Below, one piece after another: positions 26,760 to 35,031 of a stretch of 64,000 nt of DNA (position 1 is the stretch's first letter; each line of letters opens with the position of its first letter). Source of the stretch: Vibrio sp. NTOU-M3 (GTDB lineage: Bacteria > Pseudomonadota > Gammaproteobacteria > Enterobacterales > Vibrionaceae); NCBI RefSeq assembly GCF_040869035.1, contig NZ_CP162100.1, forward strand, positions 2,170,001 to 2,234,000, read 5' to 3'. Below the pieces are notes generated by a model, which was not told the DNA's origin, did not search any database, and saw only the letters and a program-made list of their open reading frames with translations. Made by a program: the position numbers and the translations under genes.

Positions 26760-26876
26760 ACAGCTGTTTGGATAAACGTGATTTAGATTGAAAATACGGC
26801 TCGTAAATCAGTGAGCAATCAGCATCAGTATGGCTAGATGACGTATGGATGAAGCGCAAATGTGCGTTTATGAGGC

Positions 26877-27034
26877 AAAAAAAACCACACATAACTGTGT
26901 GGTTGGAATGTATAAAGCAATTAACTTACGCCAATTGAAATAATCAGTTTCCTGATTAGGAGAAAGTAAAGTCAGCCTTCAAAAGGAAGTGTCATCTTGC
27001 TCAACATGTTAGCCATAAAGACTAACTAGATGAC
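26877..27034 (-). ncRNA. candidate small RNA, about 158 nt, FNR-linked
   Basis: A standalone transcript is predicted on the minus strand. It begins at the predicted +1 with a hairpin whose outer stem GTCATCT (27034-27028) pairs with AGATGAC (26997-26991) and whose inner stem is GTTAG/CTAAC. A mostly unpaired CU-rich stretch (ACUUCCUUUU...CUUUACUUUCUCCU) follows. Next come a GNRA hairpin AATCAG-GAAA-CTGATT (26957-26942) and a terminator AACCACACA-GTTA-TGTGTGGTT with eight T. No long ORF is inside. CU-rich single strands plus a U-tailed terminator suit Hfq-dependent base pairing. It resembles enterobacterial FnrS in control logic and in a shared CUUCCUUUU, but homology is not shown. Confidence 0.65.
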
Positions 27035-27041
27035 AAGGTGT

Positions 27042-27082
27042 ACTATAACGGCTGGAGCTCAGCAGATTTTGAAATAGATCAA
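27042..27082 (-). promoter_or_regulatory. FNR class II-type promoter for the small RNA
   Basis: An FNR-like site TTGAT-CTAT-TTCAA (27082-27069 on the minus strand, one mismatch to TTGATnnnnATCAA) is followed after 21 bases by a TATAGT -10 element (27047-27042). A +1 at 27034 puts the site centre at -41.5, the class II activation position. The same FNR-like sequence is one arm of a perfect 11-bp inverted repeat with 27097-27107. Confidence 0.6.
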
Positions 27083-27281
27083 GTTTATGTTGATTTATCT
27101 ATTTCAATTCTCTTTATATGAACTTCCTGTACTAGTTTGTTGCTATTTAAGTCAATATTGGCTTATTTTTTAGTCGCTTGCTTAAATCCTACTTAGCTAT
27201 TAGCAAACACAAACAAGGCTATTTTTACGAGAATCAGCCACACTAAAAATAATTAAATCACAGAGCAAGTCGGAGGCTCAT

Positions 27282-27845
27282 GTGTCAATCGTAAATTTTT
27301 TTGGAAAGAAAAAGTCATCCACTCCGGTCAACTCGGATATGGACAGACAAAGAAAATATGAAGCGCTTGTTCGAGCCTATCATAGAGATCTATATCGATA
27401 CGCATACTGGTTGTGTAAAGATCAATCCATTGCTGAAGACTTAGTTCAGGAAACGTGTCTTCGTGCGTGGAAATCACTAGATAGCTTACAAGATGAAAAG
27501 GCCGCTAAATCTTGGCTCATTACTATATTGAGACGTGAAAATGCCCGCCGCTTCGAACGAAAACAACTTGATTTGGTTGATATCGATGATTTTGGCAATG
27601 ATGCCAAGGTCAGTGATGAGCCTCACCACCGTAGTGAGTGGGTTCAAGCCCAAATCATGAAATTGGAAGATGATTATCGCGAACCGTTATTTCTTCAAGT
27701 CGTTGGTGGCTTTAGTGGAGAAGAAATTGGTCAGATACTCAATCTGAATAAAAACACGGTAATGACGCGTCTATTTAGAGCTCGCAATCAGCTCAAAGAG
27801 ATGTTGGATTCCGAAAACGGCCAGAGAGGGCAGCAAAATGGATGA
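27282..27845 (+). CDS. ECF-type RNA polymerase sigma factor
   Basis: A 187-residue sigma factor. Region 2 is LVRAYHRDLYRYAYWLCKDQSIAEDLVQETCLRAW (about 30-65) and region 4 is FSGEEIGQILNLNKNTVMTRLFRARNQLKEML (about 143-175); there is no region 1 or 3, as usual for ECF factors. The start is the GTG at 27282, five bases after GGAGG. The next gene overlaps it by eight bases and encodes a membrane protein, the typical arrangement of an anti-sigma partner. The signal sensed is unknown. Confidence 0.9.
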   Translation: MSIVNFFGKKKSSTPVNSDMDRQRKYEALVRAYHRDLYRYAYWLCKDQSIAEDLVQETCLRAWKSLDSLQDEKAAKSWLITILRRENARRFERKQLDLVDIDDFGNDAKVSDEPHHRSEWVQAQIMKLEDDYREPLFLQVVGGFSGEEIGQILNLNKNTVMTRLFRARNQLKEMLDSENGQRGQQNG

Positions 27846-28566
27846 TTTAGAGTTTCGCCGCCGAATTATGTCCGATCCAAAGAAACGGGATAACGACATA
27901 CTAGAAGCTATTCGCTCAAGTGAAAAAAATAGCAAATTTGTCGATGACATCATGGATCTAGACGCTCAAATTGCGAAGGCAATGAATGTCGATGTCCCCG
28001 ATGATTTGGCAGATAGGATCTTATTCAACCAAACATCAGCACCTGAAAACAACGTTGTTAAGCCTAACTTTGCACGTAAAGCCATGGCAATGGCTGCCTC
28101 TGTTGCATTTGTTGCTGGATTATTGGTTGGGCAGATCAATTGGGGAAATGTCATTGTTTCTCCGGCTCAAGCAAGCCTTGCCAATACGGCAGTACAACAT
28201 GTTTTGGATGAAAACGCCTTTATCGCGCCGTTAGATGAACAAGTAAACGTGTCTCAAATCAATGCGAAAATGCAACCATTTGCAAAAGAGTTAGATAACG
28301 ATTTTCCGTACCACGTGTACTACCTCAACCACTGTGGTTTTGGAGATTCACACGCTGTCCATATGGTATTTAAAGGCGTTGAAGGCAAAGTCACTTTGTT
28401 TCTAACCCCGACACCATCAAAATCTACCTTTGATTTTGAAAAACAAGGCATGTCAGGCATTGTAGAACCCGTAGGCAATAACAGCATGATCATCGTAGGT
28501 GAACAAGGTGAAGATGTCGCCAAAATTGCCGAAAGAATAGCTAAAATCATCAAACCTATGGGCTAA
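27838..28566 (+). CDS. DUF3379 membrane protein, likely anti-sigma factor
   Basis: A 242-residue protein: a charged N-terminal cytoplasmic part of about 80 residues, one membrane helix (AMAMAASVAFVAGLLVG, about 83-100), then a periplasmic domain with HCGFGDSHAVHMVF. I recall this as DUF3379. One-span topology and overlap with the ECF sigma gene make it the likely anti-sigma factor, but no zinc-binding anti-sigma motif is seen, so this is inferred from context. Confidence 0.75.
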   Translation: MDDLEFRRRIMSDPKKRDNDILEAIRSSEKNSKFVDDIMDLDAQIAKAMNVDVPDDLADRILFNQTSAPENNVVKPNFARKAMAMAASVAFVAGLLVGQINWGNVIVSPAQASLANTAVQHVLDENAFIAPLDEQVNVSQINAKMQPFAKELDNDFPYHVYYLNHCGFGDSHAVHMVFKGVEGKVTLFLTPTPSKSTFDFEKQGMSGIVEPVGNNSMIIVGEQGEDVAKIAERIAKIIKPMG

Positions 28567-28569
28567 TTC

Positions 28570-28605
28570 AAAATGGGTTATAGCGTCATGCTTTAGCCCA
28601 TTTTT
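28570..28605 (+). terminator. terminator of the ECF operon
   Basis: AAATGGG...CCCATTT outer stem with an inner TAGC/GCTT extension, followed by five T, ten bases after the DUF3379 stop. Confidence 0.7.
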
Positions 28606-28705
28606 CACTCACAAAAATAGAGCCAAAACTCTAAAAAGACACATATTCCAGCACATTCTTGCCAAATACACATCATTTCAGCAATTTTCCCTTCAAACTA
28701 GACAA

Positions 28706-28715
28706 TGGTCGGATT
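28706..28715 (+). promoter_or_regulatory. possible FadR site before the first fadL
   Basis: TGGTCGGATT matches eight of ten FadR core positions and lies about 95 bases before the porin gene's ATG, close to an AT-rich -10-like TATACT. Confidence 0.35.
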
Positions 28716-28810
28716 TCTATATTCTATACTTGCGTCTAGGATCAGCCCCCAACTGAGCATTTGCTCAAATATATCGCCCACATAGAGGCGAAATAGAAAA
28801 GGAAAACAAA

Positions 28811-30082
28811 ATGAACAACTCGCGTCTGTTTAAAAAGTCGCTTTTAGCAGTGACAATCACAACCGCAACACTAGCCTCTCAGCACGCTCTCGCTGCAGGC
28901 TTCCAGCTCAACGCTCAATCTGCGACAGGTATTGGCCGTGCATTTGCCGGTGATGCTGTTATTGCAGACAACGCGTCTGTAATGGCTCGTAACCCAGCAG
29001 CAATGGCTCTATTTGACAAAATGGAGCTGTCTCTAGGTTTTGAAAGCATCACTTCAATGATTGAAGTAAAAGACGTTCAATACGTCGGTGGCGCAGTACC
29101 TGTTTCTGATACTGATGATGTAGGTGATACGTCTATCGCACCTAATATCCACCTAATTGTTCCTGTAAGCGATAAATTCGCTTGGGGTGTGAACGCTTAC
29201 TCTAACTTCGGTACTAAAACTGAGTTTTCTGATAGCTACCCTGCTTCAGAATATGGTGGTTTAACTGACGTTAAAAGCTTCAACCTTGGTCTTGCAGCTT
29301 CTTACCGCGCTAATGAACACCTAAGTGTTGGTGCGGGTCTTGATATCATCTATGGTCAAGGCACAATGAAACGCTACTCTGGCGTTGGCATGCAAGGCGG
29401 TGGCGTTCCACTAGGTACAGCTCTTTTGGATGTAGATAAAGCAGACGGTTGGGCATTTGGCTTTAACATCGGTACTGTTTATGAGCTAGACGAAAACAAC
29501 CGATTCGGCCTTTCTTACCGCTACAGCCCAGAGTTTGAAGCGAAAGATGACTATGGTCAAAAAATCACTCTTCCTTTGCCAGATATGGCAGAGTTTTCAG
29601 GCTTCCACAAAATCGAAGACACTCAGTTCGCAGTTCACTACAGCGTTCAGTGGATTGGTTGGAGCGCATTTGACCAAATCGATTTTGAAAACCTAAGCGC
29701 AACTCAGTCTCCAATTGCAGCACAACTAGCAGCACTAAACGGTGGTGTTTATGGTAAGCAATATCAATGGCAAGATGGCTGGCACTACGCAATCGGTGGT
29801 ACATACTACTTGAATAGCGATTGGACACTACGTGCTGGTTACATGTACGACACAAGTGCGCAAGATGACGTAACGTCTATCTCTGTTCCTGATTCAGATC
29901 GTCAATGGTTCTCTGCTGGTTTCACATACCACTTAGATACAGCGTCTGAAATCGACTTTGGTTTCACCTACCTAATGGGTGACGATGTTAATGTAACTGA
30001 AACATCTTCGGGTACGCCATTAACAGCGACAACGCATGCAGATGCAATTCTAGTCGGCTTACAATACAGCCGCAGCTTCTAA
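28811..30082 (+). CDS. fadL: long-chain fatty acid outer-membrane porin FadL (copy 1)
   Basis: A 423-residue outer-membrane protein. Signal peptide to ...SQHALAAG, then the FadL hatch motif AGFQLNAQSATGIGRAFAGDAVIADNASVMARNPAAMALF with the conserved Asn-Pro-Ala. A 14-strand barrel follows and ends in Phe (LQYSRSF). FadL-type porins let long-chain fatty acids or other hydrophobic compounds cross the outer membrane. AAGGAAAAC precedes the ATG. The neighbouring fadIJ and the second copy support a fatty-acid role. Confidence 0.9.
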   Translation: MNNSRLFKKSLLAVTITTATLASQHALAAGFQLNAQSATGIGRAFAGDAVIADNASVMARNPAAMALFDKMELSLGFESITSMIEVKDVQYVGGAVPVSDTDDVGDTSIAPNIHLIVPVSDKFAWGVNAYSNFGTKTEFSDSYPASEYGGLTDVKSFNLGLAASYRANEHLSVGAGLDIIYGQGTMKRYSGVGMQGGGVPLGTALLDVDKADGWAFGFNIGTVYELDENNRFGLSYRYSPEFEAKDDYGQKITLPLPDMAEFSGFHKIEDTQFAVHYSVQWIGWSAFDQIDFENLSATQSPIAAQLAALNGGVYGKQYQWQDGWHYAIGGTYYLNSDWTLRAGYMYDTSAQDDVTSISVPDSDRQWFSAGFTYHLDTASEIDFGFTYLMGDDVNVTETSSGTPLTATTHADAILVGLQYSRSF

Positions 30083-30110
30083 GCACTGTTGCAACATTGT
30101 TGATCGATAC

Positions 30111-30138
30111 AAAGGGCTGGTTTTCCAGCCCTTTTTTG
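30111..30138 (+). terminator. terminator of fadL copy 1
   Basis: AAAGGGCTGG-TTTT-CCAGCCCTTT stem with a T run. Confidence 0.92.
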
Positions 30139-30167
30139 TTTTCTACCTTACTAAATATTTTTAGTTG

Positions 30168-30217
30168 AGCGTACAGCTGTATTGAAATCGCCTTATTTCA
30201 AACTACGACTGTACGCT
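30168..30217. repeat. nested inverted repeat between the two fadL copies
   Basis: AGCGTACAG (30168-30176) and CTGTACGCT (30209-30217) form the outer arms; TTGAAAT (30182-30188) and ATTTCAA (30195-30201) form inner arms around a six-base loop. No T run follows, so it is not a normal terminator. It may be an RNA hairpin, a cruciform or a pair of operators. Confidence 0.6.
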
Positions 30218-30382
30218 GAATCAAATCATTCATACCTAGCAACTCAGATTTTATAACTACAAATAACTCATTAGTTAGATAATAACTCCAAAAAATAGCA
30301 ATACAGTGTTTTTAATTTTTAAAGCTTTTGCTCTAACCTTATTATCGCGTCACTCAAAACAGTACATTCAGCGAACATAATA

Positions 30383-31654
30383 ATGAAATCAAATAAATCC
30401 CTTGTTTCCGTAGCGGTTGCCTTTGGCCTCGTTACTGCTTCTACTTCAGTAACTGCTGCGGGCTTCCAGCTTGCAGAATATTCAGCAACCGGTCTTGGCC
30501 GTGCTTATGCTGGTGAAGCAGCAATGGCAGACAATGCCAGCGCACAATGGCGTAACCCTGCAATGCTGACGTACTTAGAAGGTACACAGATCTCCGTCGG
30601 TGCAATCTATGTGAATCCGAACCTAGACGTTGAGGGAGAAATCAACGGTGCACTACCTACCTCATCTTCAGACTTTGCTAATGATGCAGTCATTCCAAAC
30701 TTTTACCTTTCCCACCAACTAAATGATAAGTGGGCACTTGGCTTTGCACTTGGTACCAACTATGGCATGGAAACCAAACTAGGAAGCGATTTTGCCGCAA
30801 CACACTTTGGCAACGAAGCTATGGTAAAAACCGTCGAAGCAAACACGAATATTGCATACAAAATTGATGAACGTATTAGCATTGGTGGTGGTATTCGCTT
30901 TGTAACGGGCGAAGGCCATTTTGGCGCGACTTCTCCAGCACAAACGCCACTTCCAAAGGGCACCCCCCTAAAATATATGGAAGGTGATGATACAGCCTGG
31001 GGCTGGCAAATCGGTGCGGCATGGCAAATTAATGAAAATCATCGTATTGGCCTGAGCTATAAATCAGAAGTAGAGCTTAGCCTTTCAGGCACAGCAAAAC
31101 TGTTTGATAAAAATAGCTTGTCCGTACTTAATGACACTGGTTCGATGGATTTGGAATTACCAGCTACAGCAGAACTCGCTAGTTACCATCAATTGACCGA
31201 AGACTTAGCTGTACATTTTGGGGTTAACTGGACAGATTGGAGCAGCTTTAAAGAGCTGTATGCAGATCTCAACACTTTGCCTTCACAAACCGTAAAAGTG
31301 GAAAATTGGGAAGACAACTACCGCTTTGCTATGGGTGCTACTTACCAAGTTCTGCCTGAACTTGCGGTTCGTACTGGTGTAGCCTACGACACTTCAGCAG
31401 TAAGTGATCAAAACCGCACGATCACTATCCCTGAGACAGATCGTACATGGCTAAGTGTTGGTGCCACTTACGACTTCACAGCACAATTCTCACTGGACGC
31501 AGGCTTTACTTACATTTTTGCTAAAGATGCTGACATCAAAGAATCTCGTGGTTACCCATCCGACGATATTGCTCAGGCAATCGGTGGTCAATTCACAGGA
31601 ACAACATCTGGTAATGTGTGGCTGATTGGCTTACAAGCGAATTACACATTCTAA
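30383..31654 (+). CDS. FadL-family outer-membrane porin (copy 2)
   Basis: A 423-residue paralogue of the preceding porin. After the signal peptide the mature start AGFQLAEYSATGLGRAYAGEAAMADNASAQWRNPAMLTYLEG is the FadL hatch. The barrel ends LQANYTF with terminal Phe. Substrate may differ from copy 1, since the surface loops and hatch residues diverge. It has its own 300-base upstream region and terminator, so the two copies can be regulated separately. Confidence 0.88.
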   Translation: MKSNKSLVSVAVAFGLVTASTSVTAAGFQLAEYSATGLGRAYAGEAAMADNASAQWRNPAMLTYLEGTQISVGAIYVNPNLDVEGEINGALPTSSSDFANDAVIPNFYLSHQLNDKWALGFALGTNYGMETKLGSDFAATHFGNEAMVKTVEANTNIAYKIDERISIGGGIRFVTGEGHFGATSPAQTPLPKGTPLKYMEGDDTAWGWQIGAAWQINENHRIGLSYKSEVELSLSGTAKLFDKNSLSVLNDTGSMDLELPATAELASYHQLTEDLAVHFGVNWTDWSSFKELYADLNTLPSQTVKVENWEDNYRFAMGATYQVLPELAVRTGVAYDTSAVSDQNRTITIPETDRTWLSVGATYDFTAQFSLDAGFTYIFAKDADIKESRGYPSDDIAQAIGGQFTGTTSGNVWLIGLQANYTF

Positions 31655-31666
31655 TACTCGATGCAC

Positions 31667-31700
31667 AAAAAAGGCTTGGTAATCCCAAGCCTTTTTTATT
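31667..31700. terminator. terminator of fadL copy 2, formerly shared with mlaA
   Basis: AAAAAAGGCTTGG and CCAAGCCTTTTTT flank a five-base loop, giving T runs on both strands. Before the IS insertion it would have lain directly after the mlaA stop on the minus strand. Confidence 0.9.
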
Positions 31701-31758
31701 ATTCATGTCCCGTCCTAAATAAAGTTGACACTTTCCAAGCTAGAAATAGGAGAGTGTT

Positions 31759-32151
31759 ATGAAATCAACAACTAGACGTACTCAACGAGATTATTCCCTC
31801 GCCTTTAAACTCAATGTGGTTGATGAGGTAGAAAGAGGAGAACTTACCTATAAACAAGCTCAAGACAAATACGGGATCCAAGGTTGTTCTACAGTATTAG
31901 TGTGGCTCCGAAAACATGGGCGACTCGATTGGTCCGGAGGCACTCCTCGATTTTTGAAAAAAGGGTTACCGATGTCTGAGTTTAATTCACCTCCCACACC
32001 CGAGCAACGTATCAAAAAGCTGGAGAAACAGCTTGAAGATGCAAAGCTTAAAGCCGACTTTTTTGAGGCCGTAGTGAACGTAATGGAACGTGACTACGGA
32101 GCTAAAGTGACAAAAAAGCCCAGAGGAACGTGGTCCAAGAAAAAACCATAA
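31759..32151 (+). CDS. IS3-family transposase OrfA
   Basis: A 130-residue DNA-binding protein with a helix-turn-helix (YSLAFKLNVVDEVERGELTYKQAQDKYGIQGCSTVLVWLRKHG) and a C-terminal leucine-zipper-like helix (PEQRIKKLEKQLEDAKLKADFFEAVV). It overlaps orfB in the -1 frame around an A-rich run near 32139, the usual place for frameshifting to an OrfAB transposase. Intact. Confidence 0.9.
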   Translation: MKSTTRRTQRDYSLAFKLNVVDEVERGELTYKQAQDKYGIQGCSTVLVWLRKHGRLDWSGGTPRFLKKGLPMSEFNSPPTPEQRIKKLEKQLEDAKLKADFFEAVVNVMERDYGAKVTKKPRGTWSKKKP

Positions 32152-32963
32152 CCGGTTTGACTGTGACGAAGTTTTGTCAATTGGTACATATCTCCCGTCA
32201 AGCCTATTACAAGCAATGCCAGGTCCAGTTTAGTAAAGAACATCATGAGAGAACGATCATTCAATTCGTTCATGATGTCAGGATAAAACAGCCGCGCATT
32301 GGTACTCGCAAACTGAAGTTTTTAGCAAGCATGAGTGGTATTCAAATAGGTCGAGATAGGCTCTTTGAGTTGCTTAGAAACCATCGGTTGTTGGTTAGAG
32401 CACGGAGGGCTTATCACCGAACTACGGATAGCCACCATCGGTTTTTCTGCCATCCAAACAAGGTAAAAGATGGCGTAGTGCCCAATAAAATTGAGCAACT
32501 GTGGGTTGCAGACATCACTTACTAACCAACTCAGCAAGGCGAAAGTTATGTGAGTTTAGTGACAGACGCGTACTCAAGAAAGAGCGTTGGTTACTATGTT
32601 GACGATAATATGAAAACACAATCTGTTAAACGAGCATTCATTTCGGCACTTAAGAAACGGAAAAGTAAGGAAAAGCTCGTTCATCATTCAGATAGAGGTT
32701 CACAATACTGCTCGAAGGAGTATCAAGATATCCATAAAAATCATGGAATAAGTTGCTCGATGACGGATGGGTATGACTGCTATCAAAATGCTTTAGCAGA
32801 GCGCATCAATGGGGTCCTCAAAACGGAGCTTTTACTGAGAAAACCGCGAGATCTGGGAGAAGCGAGAGTAATGGTCGCGGAATCCGTAGAGATCTATAAT
32901 CAACTAAGACCACATACGGCTTTAAAATACAAAACGCCCGATGAAGTTCATCGAGCGTTTTAA
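32130..32963 (+). pseudogene. IS3-family transposase OrfB, interrupted by a stop codon
   Basis: The rve integrase domain is present in one frame: first catalytic Asp in WVADITY, second in VHHSDRGSQY, Glu in NALAERINGVLKTE. A TAA at 32523-32525 directly after DITY stops translation; relatives I recall have Leu there (TTA or CTA), so one base change explains it. The downstream part (SYVSLVTDAYSRKSVGYYVDD...) stays in the same frame to 32963. Without suppression the product lacks two of three catalytic residues. Confidence 0.9.
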
Positions 32964-32983
32964 CTAAAAAGTGTCAACCCAAA

Positions 32984-33745
32984 TCAGGACGGGTCATCAA
33001 ATTCTTCATCAAGATAATCATCAAGGAACGCTTCTTCATCCTCATCATAATCGTCAACTTGAATCTCTGCTTTGTAATCTTGCCTTTGTATATAGACATC
33101 ACGAGTTAACGCATACGGATCTGGAGAGTTATCGAGTAAAGCTTCTTGCGACACTAATGCTGCTCGAGTTTCCATTCCCTCAAGTGCCCATTTGCCTAAA
33201 CCTGCCCAAAAATTCAGATAAGAAAGCGGCGCATACAAACCATCAACCACATCCGCTGTTTCACGCACTGTCCACGGACCATAGCCCGGCACCATCACGT
33301 AAGGCCCATTCCCTACACCGTGGTGACCAACAGCATCACCAAATGCTTTTTCACCATGGTCAGTAATTCCTGCCTCTGAGGCAATATCGATTAAACCAAG
33401 CAGACCAAAGGTTGAGTTAATCCAAAAACGATTGAAATGATCTAATGCTTTTTCACCATTGCCCATCAACAAGTTGTTGATCATGCTTGCTGGCTCATCT
33501 AAGTTACCTAGGAAATTAGCCACGCCCGTACGTATTGGCGTCGGTACATAATCAACATACGCTAATGATACAGGCTTCACCAAATACGGATCTAAGTAGT
33601 CGTAGTTGATGGTCCACATCGTTCGGTTAAATCCTTCTAAGGGATCATTCGTCCCTGCATTTTGTTCATCTGGCACACTTGAACATCCTCCAAGCGCCAC
33701 TATTGCCAATAGAACGAGCCACATCCGTGATTTCATTTTTGTCAT
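32984..33745 (-). CDS. mlaA: outer-membrane lipid asymmetry lipoprotein MlaA (VacJ)
   Basis: A 253-residue lipoprotein. The signal peptide ends in lipobox LGGC near residue 20; DPLEGFNRTMWTINYDYLDPYLVKPVSLAYVDYVPTPIRTGVANFLGNLDEPASMINNLL is the MlaA core. It forms a ring in the outer membrane that removes mislocalised phospholipid to MlaC. The C-terminal tail is very acidic. The final residues after Phe are encoded by the IS right end (DDPS then TGA); restoring the empty site gives a single Glu then TAATAA, so the core is intact. Confidence 0.93.
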   Translation of the reverse strand: MTKMKSRMWLVLLAIVALGGCSSVPDEQNAGTNDPLEGFNRTMWTINYDYLDPYLVKPVSLAYVDYVPTPIRTGVANFLGNLDEPASMINNLLMGNGEKALDHFNRFWINSTFGLLGLIDIASEAGITDHGEKAFGDAVGHHGVGNGPYVMVPGYGPWTVRETADVVDGLYAPLSYLNFWAGLGKWALEGMETRAALVSQEALLDNSPDPYALTRDVYIQRQDYKAEIQVDDYDEDEEAFLDDYLDEEFDDPS

Positions 33746-33758
33746 TATTATTTCCGAT

Positions 33759-33787
33759 AAAAAAAGGCCGATGTAAACACCGGCCTT
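33759..33787 (-). terminator. terminator of the ccm operon
   Basis: Coding-strand stem AAGGCCG...CGGCCTT with a ten-base loop and seven T, 27 bases past the ccmI stop. Confidence 0.9.
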
Positions 33788-33813
33788 AGCTAATAATTTA
33801 TAAATCGCATCTA

Positions 33814-35031
33814 TTAATAACGATTATTAATTATTACTTCAACTGGTTCCCCAAGTTTAACGGCTTCGCTCTCTCCAAACCAGTCCCCTTCGCGAGTTGC
33901 GACGTTACCGTCATTGTCGATTCGTACGCGAACCATCAATTCTTCCAAATCGGAGAGCTTACTGCCCTGCATCATGCTGTTACCATCATCCAAAGCTACA
34001 GTTCGAGGAAATGTACCTACTGGGTAACGCGCAGCCGCAACTGGCATTGGAGAACCGTCAGCGCGATGAACTGAAACGATCAACGCGGCATTTGGATCTG
34101 CTTTTACTTGCTCTCCAAGCTGGATAGTTACAGAGACCGTCTTTCCAGCATTAATATTCTCACCCATCTGTTTTTTTGCACTTTCGATACTTCGGCTAAG
34201 CATTTCATAACGACTGTCTTTTGGACCGATCATTTGTTGCATAATGCTCCAGTAACGGATCGCAGCAGGGAAATCTTTACGCTCGAATGCATCAAAAGCC
34301 AGTAACGAGAATACACGCAAATCGACATAGTCTTCTTGAACAAGTTTGCCAAGTATGCCACGCGCCTGCTCTTGGTCGATGTCATCTTGAGAGAGCATTA
34401 ATGCTTGCGCATAGCCCAATTTAACATCGGCATCTTCTGGCTCAAGCTTGTATGCTTTCTTCATCGAACCAATGGCGGTTTCAACATCTCGGTTCGCTAA
34501 TGCAATACGTCCAAGCAGTAACCAGCCTGTCGAATCATCAGGCTGATAATGAAGACGAGTGCGCAAAGCTAAAGTTAGATCCGCCATTTCATCGTCCGTC
34601 AAAGCTGCGCCTTCAGGAGACATCAGCTTCTTAGACAGTGCGGGTAAGTTTGCACTCACTTGCTGCCATTCGATCACTTTATCGGACGCACCAAACTTCA
34701 TGTACATGCCGTAAGATAAAACAATCACCAACAACATAGACGGAACGAAGACCGCGATCGGTGATACCAACTGGGCTTTCTCAAGCTTATTGTCCGCTGG
34801 AATATCATCCAGTAATGACTGTTTGAGGTCTGCTATCAAGTCTTGCTGGTTCTCAACTAGACCTTCTTCAGTTTCCTCTTCTAGCTCAGAAAGTCGGTCT
34901 TTATAAAAAGCTTTGTTTAATTCGTCACGCAGCGCATCGTCGTTATTTGCTTTCTTTCTGAGAATAGGGAGCGCAATCAATGCACAGCTCAGTACTACGA
35001 TAAGAACTGACGAAATCCAAAATAAAGTCAT
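33814..35031 (-). CDS. ccmI: cytochrome c maturation protein CcmI
   Basis: A 405-residue inner-membrane protein: N-terminal helix (LFWISSVLIVVLSCALIALPILRK), an acidic cytoplasmic loop with the CcmI zipper-like segment, a second helix (LVSPIAVFVPSMLLVIVLSYGMYM), then periplasmic TPR repeats and a C-terminal domain. It presents apocytochrome c to the heme ligation complex. It shares its start base with the end of ccmH. In E. coli CcmH and CcmI are one fused protein; here they are separate. Confidence 0.92.
   Translation of the reverse strand: MTLFWISSVLIVVLSCALIALPILRKKANNDDALRDELNKAFYKDRLSELEEETEEGLVENQQDLIADLKQSLLDDIPADNKLEKAQLVSPIAVFVPSMLLVIVLSYGMYMKFGASDKVIEWQQVSANLPALSKKLMSPEGAALTDDEMADLTLALRTRLHYQPDDSTGWLLLGRIALANRDVETAIGSMKKAYKLEPEDADVKLGYAQALMLSQDDIDQEQARGILGKLVQEDYVDLRVFSLLAFDAFERKDFPAAIRYWSIMQQMIGPKDSRYEMLSRSIESAKKQMGENINAGKTVSVTIQLGEQVKADPNAALIVSVHRADGSPMPVAAARYPVGTFPRTVALDDGNSMMQGSKLSDLEELMVRVRIDNDGNVATREGDWFGESEAVKLGEPVEVIINNRY

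Larger units (their letters stand above)
31706..32996 (+). mobile_element. IS3-family insertion sequence, 1291 bp
   Basis: The ends are imperfect inverted repeats starting TG(T/A)CCCGTCCT and sharing GTTGACACTT further in; the element runs TG...CA as usual for IS3. The 3-bp target duplication TCA lies at 31703-31705 and 32997-32999. Inside are orfA and orfB in the usual -1 overlap. The right end supplies the last codons and stop of mlaA. The transposase is interrupted, so this copy is probably immobile on its own. Confidence 0.92.

Noticed and set aside
26662..26892. 76-residue minus-strand ORF running into fadI
   Set aside because: It reads through the fadI promoter and the small-RNA terminator and has no ribosome binding site or protein-like composition.
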